A stretch of DNA of 64,000 nucleotides, from the NCBI GenBank assembly GCA_035764725.1, contig DASTYT010000047.1, positions 171,251 to 235,250 on the forward strand. Direction: 5' to 3'. The DNA comes from Candidatus Methylomirabilota bacterium (GTDB taxonomy: Bacteria > Methylomirabilota > Methylomirabilia > Rokubacteriales > CSP1-6). The translations under genes were made by a program, and so were the position numbers. A model generated the notes under the pieces. That model was not told the DNA's origin, ran no database searches, and saw nothing but the letters and a program-made list of their open reading frames with translations. This document shows, one piece after another, positions 27,630 to 36,870 of this stretch (within the stretch, counting starts at the first letter, position 1; each line of letters opens with the position of its first letter).

Positions 27630-29234
27630 CTATTCGCTCAGCCACACCGTGTCGAGCTGGTTGTTCAAGTAGTGGCTCGGGGTGATCGTCCACCCCTTCA
27701 CCTTGGAGCTGTGCGGGATGATGCGGTGCCACTGCAGCGTGTACAGGACGTGCACTTCCTCGTCGATCAGGCGCTTCTCGAGAGCCCGCAGGAGCGTCCG
27801 GCGCTCCGCGGGGTCGACCGCACGGGCCTGCTTGGTGAAAAGATCGTCGATGACGGTATCCTTGTGCTTGCCGTAGTTGGCGTCCGAGCTCGTCACGAAG
27901 CGCTGGAGGTCGAGGTCCGGCTCCACGATGAAGCCGCATGCGAAATCCATCGCGGCCTCGAAGTCGCCCCGCTTGAGCATCGGGTGATAGGCGGACGCCT
28001 CCACGATCTCCTGCTTGACGTTCAATCCGATCTGCCGCCACTGATCAATGAGCCAGATCGCCACCGGCTCGTAGGGCTGCGGGATCCCGCGATTCTTGAA
28101 CGTGAAGGAGAAGCCATCGGGAACTCCCATTTCCTTGAGCAGCCGCTTCGCCTCGGCCCGGGCTTTGGTGATATCGCGCCCGTATCCGGCCAGCTTCTCC
28201 AGCTCCTCCGGCGGCGTGGCCCATGGAGTTCCCGGAACCTGGATGCCCGCGACGTCCCGAACGATGGCGATCTTGGACAGGTTCTTGGACGCTTCGTAGC
28301 GGTCGAGGGCCAGGGTGAGAGCGCGACGGAAGCGCTTGTCGTCGAAGGGCTTCTTCTCGTGGTGCATGGCCACCATCAGCACGCAGTCCCACGGGCTCTC
28401 CTGCACGGTGATCTTCGAGCCGAGAGCCTGCACGAGACTTTCACGGTCGGCGGGCGTGAAGCCGCGGAACTGAATGTGCGCCCGCTCACCCCGCACCGCG
28501 GCCACCTGGGCCGAGGAGGAGCTGATGAAGAGGGCGCGGAACCCGTCGAGGTACGGCTTGCCCTTGTCCCAGTAGTCGGGGTTCTTCTTCCCGACCCAGT
28601 GGGAACCCTTCACGTGCTCGACGAACTTGAATGGGCCGGTGCCATTGATGTGGGTCTCGTACCAGTGGATGTCCTTGGCGAGCACATCAGCCCGGTAGAT
28701 GAAGTTCCAGGGGGACGCCATGTTGAGCAGGAACGAAGCCTCTGGCCACTTGAGGTGGAAGCGCACGGTATAGGGGTCCGGCGCGTCCACCGCCTCCACC
28801 GCCTGGTACGAGGCCTTGCGCGACGACTTCATCCCTGGCGGCGGGAAAATGATCTTGTCGAAGGAGGCCTTCACGTCCTTCGAGGTCATCTCCGCGCCAT
28901 CGTGGAACTTCACGCCGCGGCGTAGCTTGAAGGTGTAGGTACGCCCGTCCTTGCTGATCGTCCACGACTCGGCAAGATCGGGCGCGGGTTTGGTGCCGGT
29001 CTTGTCGAAGGGGTCGACCCGAAGCAGGGTGTTGTAGTGAGGTCCGATCGGATGCATCACGCCGAAGGTCTCTTCCTGATGGGCGTCGTAGCTCGGCGGC
29101 TCCGAGGGCACCGCGAAGACGAGCTCGCCACCGTAGCGCGGCTTGTCCTGCGCGCCCGCTGACCCTGCGAGGACGAGCACCACTGCAGAAGCGAGCACCA
29201 GCGGCAGCATGGAGCGGGTCCGGAACGCTCTCAT
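27630..29234 (-). CDS. Peptide-type ABC transporter substrate-binding protein
   Basis: Extracytoplasmic solute-binding protein, SBP family 5 (DppA/OppA). The 534-residue protein has a signal peptide (MRAFRTRSMLPLVLASAVVL..AGSAGAQD) and the family block LAESWTISKDGRTYTFKLRRG. The length is standard for this family. The ATG at 29234 was chosen over an in-frame upstream start because the signal peptide starts there and a GGGGAGG site precedes it. It has its own candidate promoter, which separates it from the ATPase genes upstream. Confidence 0.93.
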   Translation of the reverse strand: MRAFRTRSMLPLVLASAVVLVLAGSAGAQDKPRYGGELVFAVPSEPPSYDAHQEETFGVMHPIGPHYNTLLRVDPFDKTGTKPAPDLAESWTISKDGRTYTFKLRRGVKFHDGAEMTSKDVKASFDKIIFPPPGMKSSRKASYQAVEAVDAPDPYTVRFHLKWPEASFLLNMASPWNFIYRADVLAKDIHWYETHINGTGPFKFVEHVKGSHWVGKKNPDYWDKGKPYLDGFRALFISSSSAQVAAVRGERAHIQFRGFTPADRESLVQALGSKITVQESPWDCVLMVAMHHEKKPFDDKRFRRALTLALDRYEASKNLSKIAIVRDVAGIQVPGTPWATPPEELEKLAGYGRDITKARAEAKRLLKEMGVPDGFSFTFKNRGIPQPYEPVAIWLIDQWRQIGLNVKQEIVEASAYHPMLKRGDFEAAMDFACGFIVEPDLDLQRFVTSSDANYGKHKDTVIDDLFTKQARAVDPAERRTLLRALEKRLIDEEVHVLYTLQWHRIIPHSSKVKGWTITPSHYLNNQLDTVWLSE

Positions 29235-29319
29235 ACCTACCTCCCCATTGAGATCGAGAGATGGAAGGGCTTGACGACTGAATCCGCAACGGAAGCCCAA
29301 AGTTCCAAGAGCTTGGCGT

Positions 29320-29349
29320 ACCTTAGCCAGTGGCCCCTCCGGCTGTCAA
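29320..29349 (-). promoter_or_regulatory. Candidate promoter for the binding-protein and permease genes
   Basis: Minus-strand TTGACA (29349-29344) is followed after 17-18 bases by CTAAGG/TAAGGT (29326-29320). The -35 box is perfect and the -10 box is weak. It sits just past the stop codon of the DppF-like gene, in a 118-base gap. Confidence 0.45.
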
Positions 29350-29352
29350 GCG

Positions 29353-30342
29353 TCAGGCCCGGATGCAGGCCACGCGGTGGTCCGCCCGAGTCTCGCGCAG
29401 GGGAGGAATTTCCCGGCTGCATTCGTCCACTGCGATCGGGCAACGGGGGTGGAACACGCAGCCGCTGGGGGGGTTGAGCGGGCTCGGCACCTCCCCGCCC
29501 AGCACGATGCGCTCCCGGCCTGCCTCGACGGCCGGGTCCGGGATGGGCACTGCGGACAGGAGGGCGCGAGTGTAGGGATGCTGCGGGTCCTCGTAGAGCG
29601 ACTTCCGGTCGGTGATCTCCACGATCTTGCCCAGATACATCACCGCCACGCGGTCCGAGATGTGCCGGACCACGGAGAGATCATGCGCCACGAAGAGGTA
29701 GGTCAGGCCGAACTCCGCCTGGAGCTCCTCGAGGAGATTGATGATCTGCGCCTGGATGGACACGTCCAGCGCCGAGACCGGCTCGTCGCACACGATGAGC
29801 GCAGGCTCCATGGCGAGCGCCCGCGCGATGCCGACCCGCTGACGCTGGCCCCCGGACAGCTCGTGGGGGTAGCGCTGGGCCATGGCCGGCAGTAGCCCGG
29901 CATGGCCCAGCAGCTCGCGGACGCGCGCGGCCCGCGCCGCCCGATCCGGGACCAGGCCGTGCACCGCGAGAGGTTCGGCGATGATCTGCCCCACCGTCAT
30001 GCGTGGATTCAGCGAGCTGTAGGGGTCCTGGAAGATCACCTGAAGCCGCCGGCGCACCTTGCGGAGCTCCGCGTCGGAGAGCGTCGTGAGGTCCCGCCCC
30101 TCGAAGATCACCTGGCCCGAGGTCGGCTTCTCGAGCTGAAGGATGCAGCGGCCGGTGGTCGTTTTGCCGCAGCCCGACTCCCCGACCAGGCCCAGGGTCT
30201 CGCCGCGCCGGATGGCGAACGAGACCCCGTCTACCGCCTTGACCACCGCGGCCTGGCCGCCGAAGGCGCCGCTGCTGATGTGGAAGTGCTTGACGAGATC
30301 CCGCACCTCCAGGATGGGCGCGTCGCTCGTGGGCCCGCTCAT
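29353..30342 (-). CDS. Peptide-type ABC transporter ATPase (DppF-like)
   Basis: The 329-residue ATPase has Walker [13 protein letters not shown], the ABC signature [15 protein letters not shown], Walker [14 protein letters not shown] and the C-terminal oligopeptide-transport extension ([20 protein letters not shown]) with its cysteines. The ATG at 30342 overlaps the DppD-like stop by four bases. DppD and DppF form the ATPase heterodimer of the importer. Confidence 0.93.
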   Translation of the reverse strand: MSGPTSDAPILEVRDLVKHFHISSGAFGGQAAVVKAVDGVSFAIRRGETLGLVGESGCGKTTTGRCILQLEKPTSGQVIFEGRDLTTLSDAELRKVRRRLQVIFQDPYSSLNPRMTVGQIIAEPLAVHGLVPDRAARAARVRELLGHAGLLPAMAQRYPHELSGGQRQRVGIARALAMEPALIVCDEPVSALDVSIQAQIINLLEELQAEFGLTYLFVAHDLSVVRHISDRVAVMYLGKIVEITDRKSLYEDPQHPYTRALLSAVPIPDPAVEAGRERIVLGGEVPSPLNPPSGCVFHPRCPIAVDECSREIPPLRETRADHRVACIRA

Positions 30343-31331
30343 GCCGGCACCCGCGCGTCCAGCCGCGCCGACTCCCAGCATGCCGACGTGTGGGCCTCCG
30401 CCACCGTCGCGAGCTCGGGCCGCTCGAGGCGGCAGCGCTCCACCACGAAGGCGCAGCGGGGCGCGAAGGCGCAGCCGGGCGGCAGCCGTGTGAGATCGGG
30501 CGGCTGCCCGCTGATGGGATCGAGGCGCGACTTCCGCGGCTCGTCGAGCCGGGGCACCGAGCGAAGCAGCCCGAGGGTGTAGGGATGCCGCGGGTTGGCG
30601 TAGATCTCCCGCGCCGTCCCCCGCTCCACGATGCGCCCCGCGTACATGACGTTGACCCGATCGGCGTAGCGCGCCACCACGCCCAGGTTGTGCGTGATCA
30701 TCAGCATCGCCACCCCGAGCTTCCGCGAGAGATCCTTCATGAGCTCGAGGATCTGCGCCTGGATGGTGACGTCCAGCGCGGTCGTGGGCTCGTCGGCGAG
30801 AATCAGCGCCGGATTGCAGGACAGCGCTATCGCGATCATGATGCGCTGCCGCATCCCGCCGCTGAACTGATGCGGGTACTGACGCAGCCGCCGATCGGGA
30901 TCGGAGATGCCCACGAGCCCCAGGATCTCCCCCGCCCGCGCGCGCGACTGCGCGGATGACATGCCGAGGTGGATCTCCATGGTCTCGGTGAGCTGCCGTC
31001 CGATGGTGAGCACGGGATTGAGCGAGGTCATCGGCTCCTGGAACACCATACCGATCTCGCGCCCGCGCACCTTGCGCATCTCGTCCTCGGGCAGGGCGAG
31101 GAGATCGCGGCCCTTGAAGAGGATGCGGCCGCCGATGATGCGCCCCGCGGGTGCCGCGACTAGCCGCATGACCGAGAGCGCGCTCACGCTCTTGCCGCAG
31201 CCGGACTCGCCCACGAGCGCGACGGTCTCGCCCGCGCGCACGTCCCAGGACACCCCATCGACCGCGCGCACCACGCCGTCCGAGGTGGTGAACTGGGTTT
31301 GAAGGTCACGCACGTCCAACAGGACGTCCAT
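30339..31331 (-). CDS. Peptide-type ABC transporter ATPase (DppD-like)
   Basis: First gene of the transporter cluster, 330 residues. Walker A is [15 protein letters not shown], the signature is [15 protein letters not shown] and Walker B is [13 protein letters not shown]. The C-terminal extension [18 protein letters not shown] carries the four-cysteine pattern reported to hold an iron-sulfur cluster in DppD. The DppD order ahead of DppF is usual, but the binding protein being downstream is less common. Confidence 0.93.
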   Translation of the reverse strand: MDVLLDVRDLQTQFTTSDGVVRAVDGVSWDVRAGETVALVGESGCGKSVSALSVMRLVAAPAGRIIGGRILFKGRDLLALPEDEMRKVRGREIGMVFQEPMTSLNPVLTIGRQLTETMEIHLGMSSAQSRARAGEILGLVGISDPDRRLRQYPHQFSGGMRQRIMIAIALSCNPALILADEPTTALDVTIQAQILELMKDLSRKLGVAMLMITHNLGVVARYADRVNVMYAGRIVERGTAREIYANPRHPYTLGLLRSVPRLDEPRKSRLDPISGQPPDLTRLPPGCAFAPRCAFVVERCRLERPELATVAEAHTSACWESARLDARVPA

Positions 31332-31422
31332 CAGGCCGGGAGTCTAACACAGCCGCTCCGGCGGAGCCCGGAGGCGGTTCGCCGAGTGCGCGGCGACGGC
31401 GGTCGAGCGTGAGCGCCGTCGC

Positions 31423-32097
31423 TCAGGGAGCCGGCGAGGCCAGCGGCGTCCCACCCCAGCGCTCGAGCGTGGCGAATTCCGCCACGGGCTTGCGCTTGAG
31501 CCTGGTGAGGCGCGCGGCCGGCCGCCCCAGCGGCATGACCGCCGCCACCGCGATGTGGGCGGGGAGGCCCAGGAGCGCCTGGAGCTTCGGCTCCTCCGAC
31601 ACCGGCAGCGTCGTGATGGTCCCGGCCAGCCCCTCGTGGCGCGCCGCGAGCAGGATGTTCCACGCAAAAGGATAGATGGACGCGCCACTGATCACGCCCA
31701 CCCGCGGAAGATACTGGTCGACCGACGCCACCACCTTGAGGTCCACGCACACGACCAGCACCACCGGCGCCTTGACGTACGACTCGACGAGTCGCGGCGG
31801 TGGGGATGTCCGCTCGATGGTGGCAGCATCCGCGCGGGTGGGATCGATGGTGTTCCAGGGGTTTTCGCCCAGCGCGACCTGGGCGGTGTACCGCTTGGCC
31901 GACGGCATGGTGAGGTCGACGAACGCCCGACGGGTGGCGGGGTCGCGCACCACGATGACACGCCAGCCCTGCCGGTTGCCGCCGCTGGGGGCGAAGCGCG
32001 CGTGGTCGAGGATCTTCGCGATGAGCGCGTCCGGGACGGGGTCGGGCGTGAACTCCCGCGCGGAGAACGTGGTCCGCATCACGTCGTAGAGCTCCAT
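31423..32097 (-). CDS. Nitroreductase family FMN enzyme
   Basis: NAD(P)H-dependent flavin reductase fold of 224 residues. The FMN-binding blocks are MRTTFSAREF near the start (Arg), ARFAPSGGNRQGWRVIVV (the Ser/Asn/Arg phosphate contact) and the later GLAGTITTLP strand. It could reduce quinones, nitro compounds or enones; the natural substrate is unknown. It lies 37 bases downstream of the glycosyltransferase gene on the same strand. Confidence 0.9.
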   Translation of the reverse strand: MELYDVMRTTFSAREFTPDPVPDALIAKILDHARFAPSGGNRQGWRVIVVRDPATRRAFVDLTMPSAKRYTAQVALGENPWNTIDPTRADAATIERTSPPPRLVESYVKAPVVLVVCVDLKVVASVDQYLPRVGVISGASIYPFAWNILLAARHEGLAGTITTLPVSEEPKLQALLGLPAHIAVAAVMPLGRPAARLTRLKRKPVAEFATLERWGGTPLASPAP

Positions 32098-32134
32098 GCC
32101 TGGGCCTCCTGCTCGGCGTCGGGGACGGGCGGTG

Positions 32135-33385
32135 CTAGCGCTGGGTGCAACGCGCGTGGTCGAGGTGCTGCGAGGCGGCCGGCTGGAGCTCGGCGTAGAG
32201 CCCGCACACGCGCTCGGCCACGCAGGGCCAGCGATGCTCGGCGGCCCAGCGGGTGGCTTCGCGGCCGAGGCGCTCGCGCAGCCGGGAGTCGGCGAGAATG
32301 CCGGCGAGCCGCGCGGCCAGGGCGCCCGCGTCGCCCTCGGGCACGAGATAGCCGGTCACGCCGTCGCGCACGGTCGTGGTGAGCCCGCCCACGCGCGAGG
32401 CGACCACCGGGCTCCCGCACGCCATCGCCTCGAGGGCAACCATGCCGAACGACTCGTAGTAGGACGGCATGACCGTCACGTCGGAGGCGGCGTAGAAGAG
32501 CCGCAGGCGCTCCTGCGGCTGGGCGCCGAGGAACCGCACGCGCTCGTCCAGCCCGAGCGCGGCGACCCGGCCGCGCAGGTACTCGCCGTGCCCATTCTCG
32601 GGCTCGTCCTGGTCGCCGCCCACGATGAGGAGGCGCGCCTCGTCGGGCAAGTGCACCATCGCCTCCAGCAGCGTCTCGAGCCCCTTGATGGGCTGCAGAC
32701 GCCCCACGTAGAGCAGCATCGGCGCGGGCGGCAGCCCGAGGAGATCCTTGGCGGTCGCCCCGCCCATCGGCTGGAACAGCTCGGTGTCCACCCCGCACGG
32801 GATCACCGCGATGCGGTCCGCCACGGCGCCGTAGTACCAGACCAGATGCGCCCGCTCGACCACGTTGGCGGCGACGATGCGGTCGACCGCGCCGATGATC
32901 CGCGTCTCCTCCCGGATGCGCAGCTCCGGCTCGAGCTCGTCGGGCGCGCGCGCCACCGTGTTCTTGAGGCGGCCCAGGGTGTGGAACATCTGCACGACGG
33001 GCGTGTCCCAGCGCTCGCGCAGCGCGAGCCCCGCGACGCCGGAGAGCCAGTAGTGGGCGTGGATGAGGTCGTAGGCGAGGTCCTCGGACTCGCGGAAGGA
33101 TTCGATACCCTCCACGAACTCCGGCAGGTGCCGGTGCACGCTCTCCTTGGGATACGGACGCTGCGGACCCGCGGGGAGATGGATGACGCGCGCTCCCTCA
33201 CCGAGCGGGACGATCCGGCGGATGCCGGGATCCTGCGAGCGAGTGAACACGTCGACCTGCACCCCCATGCGACCGAGGGCGCGCGCCGACTCGCGCACGT
33301 ACACGTTCATGCCACCCGTCTCCTTGCCGCCGAGGGCGGCGAGCGGGCACGTGTGGACCGAGAGCACGGCCACCCGGAGCTTCAT
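32135..33385 (-). CDS. Group 1 (GT4) glycosyltransferase
   Basis: GT-B fold transferase of 416 residues. The N-terminal glycine-rich loop GGKETGGMNVYVRESARAL is the nucleotide-sugar/acceptor loop of the MshA/sucrose-synthase group. The EX7E motif is YYESFGMVALEAMACG, and the sugar-phosphate region is VGRLQPIKGLETLLEAM. The resemblance to MshA and sucrose-phosphate synthases is at the family level only. The ATG overlaps the stop of the GNAT/FemAB gene by four bases, so both probably act on one glycan or glycolipid product. Confidence 0.9.
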   Translation of the reverse strand: MKLRVAVLSVHTCPLAALGGKETGGMNVYVRESARALGRMGVQVDVFTRSQDPGIRRIVPLGEGARVIHLPAGPQRPYPKESVHRHLPEFVEGIESFRESEDLAYDLIHAHYWLSGVAGLALRERWDTPVVQMFHTLGRLKNTVARAPDELEPELRIREETRIIGAVDRIVAANVVERAHLVWYYGAVADRIAVIPCGVDTELFQPMGGATAKDLLGLPPAPMLLYVGRLQPIKGLETLLEAMVHLPDEARLLIVGGDQDEPENGHGEYLRGRVAALGLDERVRFLGAQPQERLRLFYAASDVTVMPSYYESFGMVALEAMACGSPVVASRVGGLTTTVRDGVTGYLVPEGDAGALAARLAGILADSRLRERLGREATRWAAEHRWPCVAERVCGLYAELQPAASQHLDHARCTQR

Positions 33386-34365
33386 GGGGCAAGCCTCGCG
33401 CTCATCACGTCGGAGGGCGTGGGCCCGAAGGCGTACTTGTAGGGCTCCTCGCCACGCAGGAAGTCGAAGACGGGCACGCGCCGCTCGATGGCGTCGCGGA
33501 TCACGTGGCCCAGGAGCACGATGCCGGGCGCCAGCCGCGAGTGCGCGGGATCGAAGCCGGAGTTGTAGAGCCCCACGCAGTCGCCGTACTCGGTGCAGAT
33601 GAACGACGCGACCGGCGTGCCCGCCGACTCGAGGAACCACAGACGCACCCACCCGGCGGCCGCGAGGGCGTCGAGGGCCCCGCGGAAGAAGGCCTCCATG
33701 CGCTCGTCCATGAACTTGGCCTTGCCGGTGCGGGACGCGCGGTGCAGCCGCAGGAACTCGTCGAGCCCCGCGCCCATCTCGGCCGGTGCGGCCACGCTGC
33801 GCACACCCACCGCGGGGAGCTCCGCCTCGAGCTTGCGCATCTTGCGCCGCAGCTCGTGGCGATCCTTGCCCGAGAGGGTGGCCAGGTAGGCGTCCCAGCT
33901 CTCGGGCAGCCGCAGGAGCGGGCAGCGCTCCTCGCGCTCCACCACGCAGGTCAGACCGTGCGCCGGCGCGAGCCCCGGCAGCCGCGTGACGGTGGGCGAT
34001 TCCGGACGGAGACCGCGCAGGTGCCAGACGGCGCGCTCGGCCGCCCGGTGCTGGAGCAGCGCCTCCCAGATTTCCTCTTCGCGCCCGGGGGCGGCAATGA
34101 GGTCGAGGTAGTCCGAGACGTCCACGCCGCCCACGATGCGCCAGAGGCCCGGCTCGTCTTCGTAGAGCGGCAGCAGCCCCACCAGCGCGTCGGTCTCGTC
34201 CCGAGCGGCCAGCACGCGAAGGGACCGGCCATGCCCGAACGCCCCCAGCCAGGCGGCCTGCCACGGCCACGTGAGGAAGACGGAGGCGGTGGTCGACTGC
34301 GCGACGAGGGCATTCCAGCGGGCGGGGTCCACGGCCTCGAGGCCGGGCAGGGTCTCGATCTTCAC
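33382..34365 (-). CDS. GNAT/FemAB-like (BioF2/CelD) acyltransferase
   Basis: The 327-residue protein has the double GNAT fold of the CelD/BioF2 family, seen in exopolysaccharide, lipid and peptidoglycan modification. Visible blocks are TWPWQAAWLGAFGHG near the start, DAYLATLSGKDRHELRRKMRKL in the middle (quoted in short form as LSGKDRHELRRKMR) and the C-terminal VFDFLRGEEPYKYAFGP that marks this group. The acceptor is not known. The gene lies three bases after the FmdB-family gene and overlaps the glycosyltransferase. Confidence 0.82.
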   Translation of the reverse strand: MKIETLPGLEAVDPARWNALVAQSTTASVFLTWPWQAAWLGAFGHGRSLRVLAARDETDALVGLLPLYEDEPGLWRIVGGVDVSDYLDLIAAPGREEEIWEALLQHRAAERAVWHLRGLRPESPTVTRLPGLAPAHGLTCVVEREERCPLLRLPESWDAYLATLSGKDRHELRRKMRKLEAELPAVGVRSVAAPAEMGAGLDEFLRLHRASRTGKAKFMDERMEAFFRGALDALAAAGWVRLWFLESAGTPVASFICTEYGDCVGLYNSGFDPAHSRLAPGIVLLGHVIRDAIERRVPVFDFLRGEEPYKYAFGPTPSDVMSARLAP

Positions 34366-34368
34366 GAG

Positions 34369-34752
34369 CTAGAGACCGTCCCCGTCGTCGGCGCCGCTCG
34401 TGGCGCCGTCGCCCGTAGTGTCCCCGCCCCCGTCGTCGCCCTCGGCCATGGCCTCCTCCATGGCGGCGTCGACGTCCTCGCCCAGGTCCTCGCCCATCTC
34501 CTCGCCCATGCGCTTGGTGAAGCGGGCGATGCTGGCGGGGTCGTTCTCGTCGAGATCACCGAAAGAGGAGGGATCGGAGAGGGAGTCGAGGCGGGCATCC
34601 TCGGATTTGACGGTCGCGAAGCGGGACATGAGGCGGGTCAGCTCGGCGCTGCCGCAGCGGGGACATCGCGGCGACTCCGCCTTGGAGGGGGTGAGCACGA
34701 GCAGGCTCACCCGTCGGCTACAGCCCCCGCATTCATACTCGTAGATCGGCAC
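34369..34752 (-). CDS. FmdB family zinc-ribbon protein
   Basis: The 127-residue protein begins MPIYEYECGGCSRRVSLLV, the FmdB regulatory-domain start, with CxxC pairs at CGGC and CPRC for zinc. The rest is acidic and low in complexity (Glu, Asp and Gly rich, ending ATSGADDGDGL), which is longer than usual for the family. FmdB is named after a formamidase-cluster protein; the real role is unknown. It sits directly downstream of the molybdopterin oxidoreductase gene. Confidence 0.85.
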   Translation of the reverse strand: MPIYEYECGGCSRRVSLLVLTPSKAESPRCPRCGSAELTRLMSRFATVKSEDARLDSLSDPSSFGDLDENDPASIARFTKRMGEEMGEDLGEDVDAAMEEAMAEGDDGGGDTTGDGATSGADDGDGL

Positions 34753-34801
34753 GGATCCTGGACCTCGCGGTTATTTGGATGGTGATTCTAGCACCGGCGA
34801 T

Positions 34802-36844
34802 TCAGGCCGGGGCGACCTCGACGCGAGCGTCGAAGGAGGCCTGTCCCGCCGAAAATCCGAACACATCCACGGCCTCGTCGGGCAGCGCGGCCTCCCCACC
34901 GGTGAGCCGATTGAGGCCGCCCCACCCGTCCCGCATCCACACGGTGCCGGGGGGCACCTTGTCGGTGACATGGGCCCGCGCCGCCAGCTCTCCGCGCTGG
35001 TTGAAGATCCGGATGGCCGCGCCGTCCGTCAAGCCACGCGCCGCGCCATCGGTGGGCGAGATCCAGAGCCTTGGCTCCGGATCGAGCCGGGCCAGCATGG
35101 GCAAAGCCTGGCCGTGATCGTAGAACGAGTGGAACTGGGTGAGCGTCCGGCCCTGGCAAAAGGTCAAGGGATACGTGGAGGCGGCGGGCGCCTCGTGCAC
35201 GGGCAGCGGGGGCAGCCCCAGGCTGATCGCGCGCTCGGAGTAGAGCTCGAGCTTGCCGGACGGTGTCGGGAAGCGCAGGTCAGGATGCGCCACCTGCGAG
35301 ATGCGCAGCGGGCGGATTCCCCCCTCGGCCCGGAGCGCGGCGACGGTGGCCCCGCCCGTCGAGGGGTGATCGATCAGTGAATCGAGCACGGCCTCCTCGC
35401 CCGCCCATGGGTAGAAGTCGGCGAGGCCGAGCCGGCCCGCGAGCCCGCGCAGGACATACGTCAGGGTACGCGCCTCACCCGGCGCCGGCAGCGCCCGCTC
35501 CATGAGATAGAGATGCGTATTGGTGCTCTTGCACCCCACTTCCTCGAGCCAGGAGGTGGCGGGCAGGAGCACGTCCGCGAACTGGCGTGCCGTGTCGTGC
35601 AGGAAGAGATCGTGGCTCACCACCAGGTCGGCGCGCCTTAGCCCTTCCGCCACCGCGCCCGCGTCCGCGTAGGACGACAGCATGTCGGTGCCGAAGAGCA
35701 GCAGCGCGCGCAGGCGGCCGTCGTGCAGCGCCTCCGTCATGCTCGACATCTGCAGCGGCAGATAGCATCCCGGCGGGCGGCGCGTGGGGTCCGTGATGTC
35801 GTGGAGCTCCTGGCCGTGCGCGCGGCTCCCGTGCCGCGGGCCGAAGCCGGCGCCGGGGAGCCCGACATTGCCGGTGAGCGCGGGCAGGCACGAGATCGCA
35901 CGCCCGGCCTGCCACGAGTTCGCGCCCTTGTGCATGGACGAGCCGCCCAGCACGATCATGGCGGGCCGCGTGCCCGCGTAGCGCCGCGCCAGGGCGGTGA
36001 TCCGCTCGGAGGGAATGCCGGTGATCTCGGCGGCCCACGCCGGTGTGTGCACGCGAACATGGGCAGCGAGCGCGTCGAGCCCCACCGTGTGCCGCGCCGT
36101 GAAGTCGCGGTCGTGCAGGCCTTCGCCGAGGATCACGTGCATCAGCCCCAGCGCCAGCGCGGTGTCCGTGCCCGGCCGGATCGTGAGCGCCTCATGGGCC
36201 TGCGCGATCGCCTCGGTGTCGCGCACGTCGATCGCGATCACGTGGGCGCCGCGGCGCTTCGCGGCGGCGAGATAGCGCGCCGTGTTCGGCTGGCTCGCCA
36301 GGTTTGCGCCCCAGAGGACGACGAGCGCGGCGTGCGCCCCCATGTCCTCCTTGGTGCTGGTCTCGAGAAAGCCGGTGAGGCCGAGGCCGAAGGCGCCGAG
36401 GCCCCAGCAGATCATGGTGGGGTTCCACCACTGGCAGCCCCAGTGATTGGCGAAGCGGCGCAGGAGATGCGAGCCGACGCGCGTACCGTAGTTGTTGGAG
36501 AACGCGCCGTGGCCGCTCCAGAGCCCCACCGCCTCGCGCCCGACTGTGCGTAAGCGGTCCGCCACGAAGTCGAGCGCCGCCGGCCAGTCCGCCTCGCGCC
36601 AGGGCCCGTCGCGGCGGTCGCGCATAAGGGGGCGCAGCAGGCGCTTGGGGTTGCCGATGACCTCGCGCGAGGCCTGGCCGCGCACGCAGAGGAAGCCCTG
36701 GCTGTCGGGGTTGTCGGGATCCCCCTTCACCTCGAGCAGCCGGCCGTCCTCCACCTCCACGAGCATCCCGCAGAGGGTGGGATGGCAGTTCATGGGGCAC
36801 ATGGTGCGGATGACATGGCGGCCCAGCGTCCCGGCGGAGGTCAC
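34802..36844 (-). CDS. Molybdopterin-dependent oxidoreductase (DMSO reductase superfamily)
   Basis: The 680-residue protein begins with the iron-sulfur binding segment CPMNCHPTLCGMLVEVEDG followed by the fourth cysteine in FLCVRG, so a 4Fe-4S cluster is expected. Bis-MGD binding regions follow (VVLWGANLASQPNT, ITGIPSERITALARRYA, LVVSHDLFLHDTARQFADVLLP). A C-terminal molydopterin dinucleotide domain contains LTFCQGRTLTQFHSF. No twin-arginine signal is visible, so it is probably cytoplasmic. It could be a formate dehydrogenase, reductase or hydroxylase relative; no small subunit is encoded nearby. Confidence 0.88.
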   Translation of the reverse strand: MTSAGTLGRHVIRTMCPMNCHPTLCGMLVEVEDGRLLEVKGDPDNPDSQGFLCVRGQASREVIGNPKRLLRPLMRDRRDGPWREADWPAALDFVADRLRTVGREAVGLWSGHGAFSNNYGTRVGSHLLRRFANHWGCQWWNPTMICWGLGAFGLGLTGFLETSTKEDMGAHAALVVLWGANLASQPNTARYLAAAKRRGAHVIAIDVRDTEAIAQAHEALTIRPGTDTALALGLMHVILGEGLHDRDFTARHTVGLDALAAHVRVHTPAWAAEITGIPSERITALARRYAGTRPAMIVLGGSSMHKGANSWQAGRAISCLPALTGNVGLPGAGFGPRHGSRAHGQELHDITDPTRRPPGCYLPLQMSSMTEALHDGRLRALLLFGTDMLSSYADAGAVAEGLRRADLVVSHDLFLHDTARQFADVLLPATSWLEEVGCKSTNTHLYLMERALPAPGEARTLTYVLRGLAGRLGLADFYPWAGEEAVLDSLIDHPSTGGATVAALRAEGGIRPLRISQVAHPDLRFPTPSGKLELYSERAISLGLPPLPVHEAPAASTYPLTFCQGRTLTQFHSFYDHGQALPMLARLDPEPRLWISPTDGAARGLTDGAAIRIFNQRGELAARAHVTDKVPPGTVWMRDGWGGLNRLTGGEAALPDEAVDVFGFSAGQASFDARVEVAPA

Positions 36845-36870
36845 GGGGCCAGTGTATGGAATTCCGCCCG

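Noticed and set aside
32135-34270. 711-codon frame that would fuse a long N-terminal part to the glycosyltransferase
   Set aside because: The upstream portion is a shadow of the GNAT/FemAB-like gene; the family start is the ATG at 33385.
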